This document shows positions 1 through 10,249 of a stretch of DNA of 20,019 nucleotides, one piece after another (the stretch's first letter is position 1; each line of letters begins with the position of its first letter). The notes under the pieces were generated by a model. It was not told the origin of the DNA, ran no database searches, and was given only the letters and a program-made list of their open reading frames with translations. A program made the translations under genes and the position numbers. This DNA comes from Saccoglossus kowalevskii (taxonomy: Eukaryota > Hemichordata > Enteropneusta > Harrimaniidae). Location: the NCBI RefSeq assembly GCF_000003605.2, contig NW_003147498.1:1-20019 (forward strand), given 5' to 3'.

Positions 1-649
1 CACCATGATACATGATGGGTAACATTCTGGTGACAATCATTTTTTATCAGGCCGAATAACGAACTGGTAACAAAGTGTTGGTTTCATGTACACCAGGAAT
101 ACATGATGGGTAACATTCTGGTGACAAGTATTTTTTTATTAGGCCGAATAACGAACTGGTAACAAAGTGTTGGTTTCATGTACACCAGGAATGCATGATG
201 GGTAACATTCTGGTGACAAGTATTTTTTTATCAGGCCGAATAACGAACTGGTAACAAAGTGATGGTTTCATGTACACCAGGAATACATGATGGGTAACAT
301 TCTGGTGACAATAATTTTGTTATCAGGCCGAATAACGAACTGGTAACAAAGTGTTGGTTTCATGTACACCAGGAATACATGATGGGTAACATTCTGGTGA
401 CAATCATTTTTTGTATTAGGCCGAATTACGAACTGGTAACAAAGTGTTGGTTTCATGTACACCAGGAATACATGATGGGTAACATTCTGGTGACAATCAT
501 TTTTTGTATTAGGCCGAATAACGAACTGGTGACAAAGTGTTGGTTTCATGTACACCATGAATACATGATGGGTAACATTCTGGTGACAATCATTTTTTAT
601 CAGGCCGAATAACGAACTGGTAACAAAGTGTTGGTTTCATGTACACCAG
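1..649 (+). repeat. Satellite block 1: A C' F/C D B B2 A
   Basis: Monomers start at 7, 97, 189, 281, 373, 466 and 559. The first follows a ccatg junction, so a B2 monomer probably lies just upstream. The monomer at 189 is chimeric: an F-type head (gaatgcatg) with a C box. Its tail carries a private gtgatgg. D-B-B2-A from 281 to 649 is one copy of a string that recurs at 2404, 18183 and 18829. The B at 373 has a private ccgaattacg. There is no gene in this block. Confidence 0.93.
453..475. other. Conserved 7-bp dyad at monomer junction (example)
   Basis: TCATGTA (453-459) and TACATGA (469-475) are perfect inverted repeats separated by nine bases (caccaggaa). They span the junction between successive monomers and recur with nearly every copy in the array. 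In monomers with the gaatgcatg head the right arm is TGCATGA, which leaves one T-G position. A longer, weaker dyad nests around the left arm: CTGGT (433-437) and ACCAG (461-465). Such dyads could be protein-binding or cruciform sites in a satellite, but nothing here shows a function. Confidence 0.6.
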
Positions 650-1203
650 GAATGCATGATGGGTAACATTCTGGTGACAAACATTTTTTTATCAGGCCGA
701 ATAACGAACTGGTAACAAAGTGTTGGTTTCATGTACACCAGGAATACATGATGGGTAACATTCTGGTGACAAGTATTTTTTTATCAGGCCGAATAACGAA
801 CTGGTAACAAAGTGTTGGTTTCATGTACACCAGGAATACATGATGGGTAACATTCTGGTGACAATCATTTTTTTATCAGGCCGAATAACGAACTGGTAAC
901 AAAGTGTTGGTTTCATGTACACCAGGAATACATGATGGGTAACATTCTGGTGACAATCATTTTTTTATCAGGCCGAATAACGAACTGGTAACAAAGTGTT
1001 GGTTTCATGTACACCAGGAATACATGATGGGTAACATTCTGGTGGCAGTCAATTGTTTTACTAGGCCGAATAACGAACTGGTAACAAAGTGTTGGTTTCA
1101 TGTACACCAGGAATACATGATGGGTAACATTCTGGTGGCAGTCAATTGTTTTACTAGGCCGAATAACGAACTGGTAACAAAGTGTTGGTTTCATGTACAC
1201 CAG
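650..1203 (+). repeat. Satellite block 2: F C A' A' E E (HOR string)
   Basis: Monomers start at 650, 742, 834, 926, 1018 and 1111. This six-monomer string of about 554 bp recurs at 9330-9885 and, with an extra A' and followed by D, at 13477-14122. The F tail reads aataacg, not the aataatg seen when G follows. The two E monomers carry the CAATTG (MfeI) hexamer within the box, which no other class has. Confidence 0.93.
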
Positions 1204-2219
1204 GAATACATGATGGGTAACATTCTGGTGACAAGTATTTTTTTATCAGGCCGAATAACGAACTGGTAACAAAGTGTTGGTTTCATGTACACCAGGAATA
1301 CATGATGGGTAACATTCTGGTGACAAGTATTTTTTTATCAGGCCGAATAACGAACTGGTAACAAAGTGTTGGTTTCATGTACACCAGGAATACATGATGG
1401 GTAACATTCTGGTGACAATAATTTTGTTATCAGGCCGAATAACGAACTGGTAACAAAGTGTTGGTTTCATGTACACCAGGAATACATGATGGGTAACATT
1501 CTGGTGACAATCATTTTTTATCAGGACGAATAACGAACTGGTAACAAAGTGTTGGTTTCATGTACACCAGGAATACATGATGGGTAACATTCTGGTGACA
1601 ATCATTTTTTGTATTAGGCCGAATAACGAACTGGTAACAAAGTGTTGGTTTCATGTACACCAGGAATACATGATGGGTAACATTCTGGTGACAATCATTT
1701 TTTGTATTAGGCCGAATAACGAACTGGTGACAAAGTGTTGGTTTCATGTACACCATGAATACATGATGGGTAACATTCTGGTGACAATCATTTTTTATCA
1801 GGCCGAATAACGAACTGGTAACAAAGTGTTGGTTTCATGTACACCAGGAATACATGATGGGTAACATTCTGGTGACAATCATTTTTTGTATTAGGCCGAA
1901 TAACGAACTGGTAACAAAGTGTTGGTTTCATGTACACCAGGAATACATGATGGGTAACATTCTGGTGACAATCATTTTTTGTATTAGGCCGAATAACGAA
2001 CTGGTAACGAAGTGTTGGTTTCATGTACACCAGGAATACATGATGGGTAACATTCTGGTGACAATCATTTTTTGTATTAGGCCGAATAACGAACTGGTAA
2101 CAAAGTGTTGGTTTCATGTACACCAGGAATACATGATGGGTAACATTCTGGTGGCAGTCAATTGTTTTACTAGGCCGAATAACGAACTGGTATCAAAGTG
2201 TTGGTTTCATGTACACCAG
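1204..2219 (+). repeat. Satellite block 3: C C D A* B B2 A B B B E, ~1-kb HOR copy 1
   Basis: Eleven monomers start at 1204, 1296, 1388, 1480, 1571, 1664, 1757, 1848, 1941, 2034 and 2127. The A* at 1480 carries the rare caggacgaat in place of caggccgaat. The same marker, at the same place in the string, occurs at 6934 and 8132. B2 at 1664 has ggtgacaaag and is followed by ccatgaat. The closing E has ggtatcaaag, shared with the E at 17998. The three consecutive B monomers keep a long open frame, which is incidental. Confidence 0.93.
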
Positions 2220-3513
2220 GAATACATGATGGGTAACATTCTGGTGACAAGTATTTTTTTATCAGGCCGAATAACGAACTGGTAACAAAGTGTTGGTTTC
2301 ATGTACACCAGGAATACATGATGGGTAACATTCTGGTGACAAGTATTTTTTTATCAGGCCGAATAACGAACTGGTAACAAAGTGTTGGTTTCATGTACAC
2401 CAGGAATACATGATGGGTAACATTCTGGTGACAATAATTTTGTTATCAGGCCGAATAACGAACTGGTAACAAAGTGTTGGTTTCATGTACACCAGGAATA
2501 CATGATGGGTAACATTCTGGTGACAATCATTTTTTGTATTAGGCCGAATAACGAACTGGTAACAAAGTGTTGGTTTCATGTACACCAGGAATACATGATG
2601 GGTAACATTCTGGTGACAATCATTTTTTGTATTAGGCCGAATAACGAACTGGTGACAAAGTGTTGGTTTCATGTACACCATGAATACATGATGGGTAACA
2701 TTCTGGTGACAAATCATTTTTTATCAGGCCGAATAACGAAACTGGTAACAAAGTGTTGGTTTCATGTACACCAGGAATGCATGATGGGTAACATTCTGGT
2801 GACAAACATTTTTTTTATCATGCCGAATAACGAACTGGAAACAAAGTGTTGGTTTCATGTACACCAAGAATACATGATGGGTAACATTCTGGTGACAATC
2901 TTTTTTTATCAGGCCGTAATAACGAACTGGTAACAAAGTGTTGGTTTCATGTACACCAGGAATACATGATGGGTATCATTCTGGTGACAAGTATTTTTTT
3001 ATTAGGCCGAATAACGAACTGGTAACAAAGTGTTGGTTTCATGTACACCAGGAATGCATGATGGGTAACATTCTGGTGACAAACATTTTTTTATCAGGCC
3101 GAATAATGAACTGGTAACAAAGTGTTGGTTTCATGTACACCAGGAATACATGATAGGTAAGATTCTGGTGACAAGTATTTTTTTATCAGGCCGAATAACG
3201 AACTGGTAACAAAGTGTTGGTTTCATGTACACCAGGAATACATGATGGGTAACATTCTGGTGGCAGTCAATTGTTTTACTAGGCCGAATAACGAACTGGT
3301 AACAAAGTGTTGGTTTCATGTACACCAGGAATACATGATGGGTAACATTCTGGTGACAATAATTTTGTTATCAGGCCGAATAACGAACTGGTAACAAAGT
3401 GTTGGTTTCATGTACACCAGGAATACATGATGGGTAACATTCTGGTGACAATCATTTTTTGTATTAGGCCGAATAACGAACTGGTAACAAAGTGTTGGTT
3501 TCATGTACACCAG
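2220..3513 (+). repeat. Satellite block 4: C C D B B2 A F A' C' F G E D B
   Basis: Monomers start at 2220, 2312, 2404, 2496, 2589, 2682, 2775, 2868, 2960, 3052, 3144, 3236, 3329 and 3421. From 2404 the order matches 18829-19846 (D B B2 A' F C' F G E D B) with one additional monomer, the A'-like one at 2868. The F at 2775 has an eight-T tract, as does the F at 19199, which supports common descent. Several single-base indels fall in 2700-2930 (gacaaatc, cgaaactgg, ccgtaataac). Confidence 0.9.
3052..3235 (+). repeat. F-G linked monomer pair (type example)
   Basis: F at 3052 has three markers (gaatgcatg head, aacat box, aataatg tail). G at 3144 has gataggtaagattc followed by a C box. The same pair occurs at 4355, 5921, 10344, 15043, 18552 and 19385. 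Every F with aataatg is followed by G, and every G is preceded by such an F, so the two behave as one inherited unit of about 184 bp. Confidence 0.9.
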
Positions 3514-4169
3514 GAAGACATGATGGGTAACATTCTGGTGACAATCATTTTTTATCAGGCCGAATAACGAACTGGTAACAAAGTGTTGGTTTCATGTACA
3601 TCAGGAAATACATGATGGGTAACATTCTGGTGACAATAATTTTGTTATCAGGCCGAATAACGAACTGGTAACAAAAGTGTTGGTTTTCATGTACACCAGG
3701 AATACATGATGGGTAACATTTCTGGTTGACAATCATTTTTTGTATTAGGCCGAATAACGAACTGGTAACAAAGTGTTTGGTTTCATGTACACCAGGAATA
3801 CATGATGGGTAACATTCTGGTGACATTCATTTTTTTGTATTAAGGCCGAATAACGAACTGGGTAACAAAGTGTTGGTTCATGTACACCAGGAATACATGA
3901 TGGGTAACATTTCTGGTGACAAGTATTTTTTTTTATCAGGCCGAATAACGAACTGGTAACAAAGTGTTGGTTTCATGTACACCAGGAATACATGATGGGT
4001 AACATTCTGGTGACAAGTATTTTTTTATCAGGCCGAATAACGAACTGGTAACAAAGTGTTGGTTTCATGTACACCAGGAATACATGATGGGTAACATTCT
4101 GGTGACAAGTATTTTTTTATCAGGCCGAATAACGAACTGGTAACAAAGTGTTGGTTTCATGTACACCAG
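3514..4169 (+). repeat. Satellite block 5: A D B B C C C, indel-rich
   Basis: Monomers start at 3514, 3605, 3700, 3796, 3891, 3986 and 4078. The A at 3514 has a gaagacatg head, a marker otherwise found mainly on D monomers that follow C. The stretch 3600-3930 has an exceptional density of homopolymer-length changes: caggaaatac, acaaaagtg, ggttttcatg, catttctggttgac, gtgtttgg, attaaggcc, ctgggtaac, ggttcatg and a nine-T box. Flanking monomers lack these changes, so this may be an unpolished consensus patch. Confidence 0.88.
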
Positions 4170-5367
4170 GAATACATGATGGGTAACATTCTGGTGACAA
4201 TCATTTTTTATCAGGCCGAATAACGAACTGGTAACAAAGTGTTGGTTTCATGTACACCAGGAATACATGATGGGTAACATTTTGGTGACAATCATTTTTT
4301 TGTATTAGGCCGAATAACGAACTGGTAACAAAGTGTTGGTTTCATGTACACCAGGAATGCATGATGGGTAACATTCTTGTGACAAACATTTTTTTATCAG
4401 GCCGAATAATGAACTGGTAACAAAGTGTTGGTTTCATGTACACCAGGAATACATGATAGGTAAGATTCTGGTGACAAGTATTTTTTTATCAGGCCGAATA
4501 ACGAACTGGTAACAAAGTGTTGGTTTCATGTACACCAGGAATACATGATGGGTAACATTCTGGTGACAATCATTTTTTTATCAGGCCGAATAACGAACTG
4601 GTAACAAAGTGTTGGTTTCATGTACACCAGGAATACATGATGGGTAACATTCTGGTGACAAGTATTTTTTTATCAGGCCGAATAACGAACTGGTAACAAA
4701 GTGTTGGTTTCATGTACACCAGGAATACATGATGGGTAACATTCTGGTGACAAGTATTTTTTTATCAGGCCGAATAACGAACTGGTAACAAAGTGTTGGT
4801 TTCATGTACACCAGGAATACATGATGGGTAACATTCTGGTGACAAGTATTTTTTTATCAGGCCGAATAACGAACTGGTAACAAAGTGTTGGTTTCATGTA
4901 CACCAGGAATACATAATGGGTAACATTCTGGTGACAATCATTTTTTGTATTAGGCCGAATAACGAACTGGTAACAAAGTGTTGGTTTCATGTACACCAGG
5001 AATGCATGATGGGTAACATTCTGGTGACAATCATTTTTTGTATTAGGCCGAATAACGAACTGGTAACAAAGTGTTGGTTTCATGTACACCAGGAATACAT
5101 GATGGGTAACATTCTGGTGACAATCATTTTTTATCAGGCCGAATAACGAAACTGGTAACAAAGTGTTGGTTTCATGTACACCAGGAATACATGATGGGTA
5201 ACATTCTGGTGACAAGTATTTTTTTATCAGGCCGAATAACGAACTGGTAACAAAGTGTTGGTTTCATGTACACCAGGAATGCATGATGGGTAACATTCTG
5301 GTGACAATCATTTTTTATCAGGCCGAATAACGAAATGGTAACAAAGTGTTGGTTTCATGTACACCAG
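4170..5367 (+). repeat. Satellite block 6: A B(7T) F G A' C C C B F/B A C F/A
   Basis: Monomers start at 4170, 4261, 4355, 4447, 4539, 4631, 4723, 4815, 4907, 5000, 5093, 5185 and 5277. Bases 4170-4538 (A, B with a seven-T tract, F with cttgtgac, G) match 10159-10527 in order, length and both rare markers. Two chimeric monomers carry the F head gaatgcatg on other boxes: B at 5000 and A at 5277. The B at 4907 has a private cataatggg. Confidence 0.91.
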
Positions 5368-6657
5368 GAATACATGATGGGTAACATTCTGGTGACAATC
5401 ATTTTTTTATCAGGCCGAATAACGAACTGGTAACAAAGTGTTGGTTTCATGTACACCAGGAATACATGATGGGTAACATTCTGGTGGCAGTCAATTGTTT
5501 TACTAGGCCGAATAACGAACTGGTAACAAAGTGTTGGTTTCATGTACACCAGGAATACATGATGGGTAACATTCTGGTGGCAGTCAATTGTTTTACTAGG
5601 CCGAATAACGAACTGGTAACAAAGTGTTGGTTTCATGTACACCAGGAATACATGATGGGTAACATTCTGGTGACAATCATTTTTTATCAGGCCGAATAAC
5701 GAACTGGTAACAAAGTGTTGGTTTCATGTACACCAGGAATACATGATGGGTAACATTCTGGTGACAATCATTTTTTATCAGGCCGAATAACGAACTGGTA
5801 ACAAAGTGTTGGTTTCATGTACACCAGGAATACATGATGGGTAACATTCTGGTGACAATCATTTTTTGTATTAGGCCGAATAACGAACTGGTAACAAAGT
5901 GTTGGTTTCATGTACACCAGGAATGCATGATGGGTAACATTCTGGTGACAAACATTTTTTTATCAGGCCGAATAATGAACTGGTAACAAAGTGTTGGTTT
6001 CATGTACACCAGGAATACATGATAGGTAAGATTCTGGTGACAAGTATTTTTTTATCAGGCCGAATAACGAACTGGTAACAAAGTGTTGGTTTCATGTACA
6101 CCAGGAATACATGATGGGTAACATTCTGGTTGCAATCATTTTTTTATCAGGCCGAATAACGAACTGGTAACAAAGTGTTGGTTTCATGTACACCAGGAAT
6201 ACATGATGGGTAACATTCTGGTGACAAGTATTTTTTTATCAGGCCGAATAACGAACTGGTAACAAAGTGTTGGTTTCATGTACACCAGGAATACATGACG
6301 GGTAACATTCTGGTGACAATCATTTTTTTATCAGGCCGAATAACGAACTGGTAACAAAGTGTTGGTTTCATGTACACCAGGAATACATGATGGGTAACAT
6401 TCTGGTTGCAATCATTTTTTTATCAGGCCGAATAACGAACTGGTAACAAAGTGTTGGTTTCATGTACACCAGGAATACATGATGGGTAACATTCTGGTGA
6501 CAATCATTTTTTGTATTAGGCCGAATAACGAACTGGTAACAAAGTGTTGGTTTCATGTACACCAGGAATACATGACGGGTAACATTCTGGTGACAATCAT
6601 TTTTTTATCAGGCCGAATAACGAACTGGTAACAAAGTGTTGGTTTCATGTACACCAG
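5368..6657 (+). repeat. Satellite block 7: A' E E A A B F G A'' C A' A'' B A'
   Basis: Monomers start at 5368, 5460, 5553, 5646, 5737, 5828, 5921, 6013, 6105, 6197, 6289, 6381, 6473 and 6566. The order A' E E A A B F G parallels 9606-10527, where the A run has four copies and B has seven T. The last six monomers form two three-monomer units, 6105-6380 and 6381-6657. Each opens with ggttgcaatc and closes with an A' headed catgacggg. The middle monomer is C in one unit and B in the other. Confidence 0.91.
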
Positions 6658-7671
6658 GAATACATGATGGGTAACATTCTGGTGACAAGTATTTTTTTAT
6701 CAGGCCGAATAACGAACTGGTAACAAAGTGTTGGTTTCATGTACACCAGGAATACATGATGGGTAACATTCTGGTGACAAGTATTTTTTTATCAGGCCGA
6801 ATAACGAACTGGTAACAAAGTGTTGGTTTCATGTACACTAGGAATACATGATGGGTAACATTCTGGTGACAATAATTTTGTTATCAGGCCGAATAACGAA
6901 CTGGTAACAAAGTGTTGGTTTCATGTACACCAGGAATACATGATGGGTAACATTCTGGTGACAATCATTTTTTATCAGGACGAATAACGAACTGGTAACA
7001 AAGTGTTGGTTTCATGTACACCAGGAATACATGATGGGTAACATTCTGGTGACAATCATTTTTTGTATTAGGCCGAATAACGAACTGGTAACAAAGTGTT
7101 TGATTCATGTACACCAGGAATACATGATGGGTAACATTCTGGTGACAATCATTTTTTGTATTAGGCCGAATAACGAACTGGTGACAAAGTGTTGGTTTCA
7201 TGTACACCATGAATACATGATGGGTAACATTCTGGTGACAATCATTTTTTATCAGGCCGAATAACGAACTGGTAACAAAGTGTTGGTTTCATGTACACCA
7301 GGAATACATGATGGGTAACATTCTGGTGACAATCATTTTTTGTATTAGGCCGAATAACGAACTGGTAACAAAGTGTTGGTTTCATGTACACCAGGAATAC
7401 ATGATGGGTAACATTCTGGTGACAATCATTTTTTATCAGGCCGAATAACGAACTGGTAACAAAGTGTTGGTTTCATGTACACCAGGAATACATGATGGGT
7501 AACATTCTGGTGACAATCATTTTTTGTATTAGGCCGAATAACGAACTGGTAACAAAGTGTTGGTTTCATGTACACCAGGAATACATGATGGGTAACATTC
7601 TGGTGGCAGTCAATTGTTTTACTAGGCCGAATAACGAACTGGTAACAAAGTGTTGGTTTCATGTACACCAG
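6658..7671 (+). repeat. Satellite block 8: C C D A* B B2 A B A B E, ~1-kb HOR copy 2
   Basis: Monomers start at 6658, 6750, 6842, 6934, 7025, 7118, 7211, 7302, 7395, 7486 and 7579. The order matches 1204-2219 at ten of eleven places; the ninth monomer is A instead of B. The A* marker (gacgaat) at 6934 is shared with the other two copies. A private ctagg junction lies just before 6842, and gtgtttgattc lies in the B at 7025. Confidence 0.93.
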
Positions 7672-8778
7672 GAATACATGATGGGTAACATTCTGGTGAC
7701 AATCATTTTTTTATCAGGCCGAATAACGAACTGGTAACAAAGTGTTGGTTTCATGTACACCAAGAATACATGATGGGTAACATTCTGGTGACAAGTATTT
7801 TTTTATCAGGCCGAATAACGAACTGGTAAGAAAGTGCTGGTTTCATGTACACCAGGAATACATGATGGGTAACATTCTGGTGACAAGTATTTTTTTATCA
7901 GGCCGAATAACGAACTGGTAACAAAGTGTTGGTTTCATGTACACCAGGAATACATGATGGGTAACATTCTGGTGACAAGTATTTTTTTATCAGGCCGAAT
8001 AACGAACTGGTAACAAAGTGTTGGTTTCATGTACACCAGGAATACATGATGGGTAACATTCTGGTGACAATAATTTTGTTATCAGGCCGAATAACGAACT
8101 GGTAACAAAGTGTTGGTTTCATGTACACCAGGAATACATGATGGGTAACATTCTGGTGACAATCATTTTTTATCAGGACGAATAACGAACTGGTAACAAA
8201 GTGTTGGTTTCATGTACACCAGGAATACATGATGGGTAACATTCTGGTGACAATCATTTTTTGTATTAGGCCGAATAACGAACTGGTAACAAAGTGTTGG
8301 TTTCATGTACACCAGGAATACATGATGGGTAACATTCTGGTGACAATCATTTTTTGTATTAGGCCGAATAACGAACTGGTGACAAAGTGTTGGTTTCATG
8401 TACACCAGGAATACATGATGGGTAACATTCTGGTGACAATCATTTTTTGTATTAGGCCGAATAACGAACTGGTAACAAAGTGTTGGTTTCATGTACACCA
8501 GGAATACATGATGGGTAACATTCTGGTGACAATCATTTTTTATCAGGCCGAATAACGAACTGGTAACAAAGTGTTGGTTTCATGTACACCAGAAATACAT
8601 GATGGGTAACATTCTGGTGACAATCATTTTATGTATTAGGCCGAATAACGAACTGGTAACAAAGTGTTGGTTTCATGTACACCAGGAATACATGATGGGT
8701 AACATTCTGGTGGCAGTCAATTGTTTTACTAGGCCGAATAACGAACTGGTAACAAAGTGTTGGTTTCATGTACACCAG
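7672..8778 (+). repeat. Satellite block 9: A' C then C C D A* B B2 B A B E, HOR copy 3
   Basis: Monomers start at 7672, 7764, 7856, 7948, 8040, 8132, 8223, 8316, 8409, 8502, 8593 and 8686. From 7856 the string is the third copy of the C-C-D-A*-B-B2 unit, with A* at 8132. B2 at 8316 keeps ggtgacaaag but is followed by ccagg, not ccatg, so the usual pairing is broken here. The C at 7764 has a ccaagaat junction and a gtgctgg tail, as does the C at 8871, 1,107 bases downstream. The B at 8593 has attttatgtattag. Confidence 0.92.
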
Positions 8779-9329
8779 GAATACATGATGGGTAACATTC
8801 TGGTGACAATAATTTTGTTATCAGGCCGAATAACGAACTGGTAACAAAGTGTTGGTTTCATGTACACCAAGAATACATGATGGGTAACATTCTGGTGACA
8901 AGTATTTTTTTATCAGGCCGAATAACGAACTGGTAACAAAGTGCTGGTTTCATGTACACCAGGAATACATGATGGGTAACATTCTGGTGACAAGTATTTT
9001 TTTATCAGGCCGAATAACGAACTGGTAACAAAGTGTTGGTTTCATGTACACCAGGAATACATGATGGGTAACATTCTGGTGACAATCATTTTTTTATCAG
9101 GCCGAATAACGAACTGGTAACAAAGTGTTGGTTTCATTTACACCAGGAATACATGATGGGTAACATTCTGGTGACAATCATTTTTTATCAGGCCGAATAA
9201 CGAACTGGTTACAAAGTGTTGGTTTCATGTACACCAGGAATACATGATGGGTAACATTCTGGTGACAAGTATTTTTTTATTAGGCCGAATAACGAACTGG
9301 TAACAAAGTGTTGGTTTCATGTACACCAG
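8779..9329 (+). repeat. Satellite block 10: D C C A' A C'
   Basis: Monomers start at 8779, 8871, 8963, 9055, 9147 and 9238. The C at 8871 repeats the ccaagaat plus gtgctgg marker pair of 7764. The tail of the A' at 9055 carries a private ttcatttac, which breaks the junction dyad. C' at 9238 leads into F, as it also does at 2960, 13385 and 19293. Confidence 0.91.
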
Positions 9330-9885
9330 GAATGCATGATGGGTAACATTCTGGTGACAAACATTTTTTTATCAGGCCGAATAACGTACTGGTAACAAAG
9401 TGTTGGTTTCATGTACATCAGGAATACATGATGGGTAACATTCTGGTGACAAGTATTTTTTTATCAGGCCGAATAACGAACTGGTAACAAAGTGTTGGTT
9501 TCATGTACACCAGGAATACATGATGGGTAACATTCTGGTGACAATCATTTTTTTATCAGGCCGAATAACGAACTGGTAACAAAGTGTTGGTTTCATGTAC
9601 ACCAGGAATACATGATGGGTAACATTCTGGTGACAATCATTTTTTTATCAGGCCGAATAACGAACTGGTAACAAAGTGTTGGTTTCATGTACACCAGGAA
9701 TACATGATGGGTAACATTCTGGTGGCAGTCAATTGTTTTACTAGGCCGAATAACGAACTGGTAACAAAGTGTTGGTTTCATGTACACCAGTGTAATACAT
9801 GATGGGTAACATTCTGGTGGCAGTCAATTGTTTTACTAGGCCGAATAACGAACTGGTAACAAAGTGTTGGTTTCATGTACACCAG
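9330..9885 (+). repeat. Satellite block 11: F C A' A' E E (HOR string, copy 2)
   Basis: Monomers start at 9330, 9422, 9514, 9606, 9698 and 9791. The order is the same as at 650-1203. Private changes are acgtactgg in F, a catcagg junction before 9422, and a two-base insertion at the second E junction (ccagtgtaatac at 9787-9798). Confidence 0.92.
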
Positions 9886-10249
9886 GAATACATGATGGGT
9901 AACATTCTGGTGACAATCATTTTTTATCAGGCCGAATAACGAACTGGTAACAAAGTGTTGGTTTCATGTACACCAGGAATACATGATGGGTAACATTCTG
10001 GTGACAATCATTTTTTATCAGGCCGAATAACGAACTGGTAACAAAGTGTTGGTTTCATGTACACCAGGAATACATGATGGGTAACATTCTGGTGACAATC
10101 ATTTTTTATCAGGCCGAATAACGAACTGGTAACAAAGTGTTGGTTTCATGTACACCAGGAATACATGATGGGTAACATTCTGGTGACAATCATTTTTTAT
10201 CAGGCCGAATAACGAACTGGTAACAAAGTGTTGGTTTCATGTACACCAG
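9886..10249 (+). repeat. Satellite block 12: four consecutive A monomers
   Basis: Four 91-bp A monomers start at 9886, 9977, 10068 and 10159. By eye they are identical to each other. This is the longest pure A run in the window. The related context at 5646-5827 has only two. The pattern suggests a recent local expansion by slippage or unequal exchange, although assembly duplication cannot be excluded. Confidence 0.93.

Noticed and set aside
433-465. tRNA- or SINE-like Pol III promoter (A-box-like tggtaacaaagtgttgg) with T-run terminators
   Set aside because: The A-box match is weak and no B box (ggttcgaatcc-like) lies at a suitable distance. The T runs are simply the variable box.
602-625. 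CENP-B box on the minus strand (gttcgttattcggcct)
   Set aside because: TTCGTT and CGG are present, but the spacing between them is two bases shorter than in the canonical nTTCGnnnnAnnCGGGn, and the central A and CGGG are not matched. It may merit a look as a divergent site, but it does not meet the motif.
1788-2933. Open frames of 64-143 codons on both strands encoding 31-residue peptide repeats (for example + strand 1854-2285 and 2502-2933)
   Set aside because: They arise only because 93-bp B and E monomers are a multiple of three. They occur on both strands of the same bases, start and stop wherever 91- or 92-bp monomers shift the frame, and show no codon-level constraint or start context. 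Indels are freely tolerated throughout the array.
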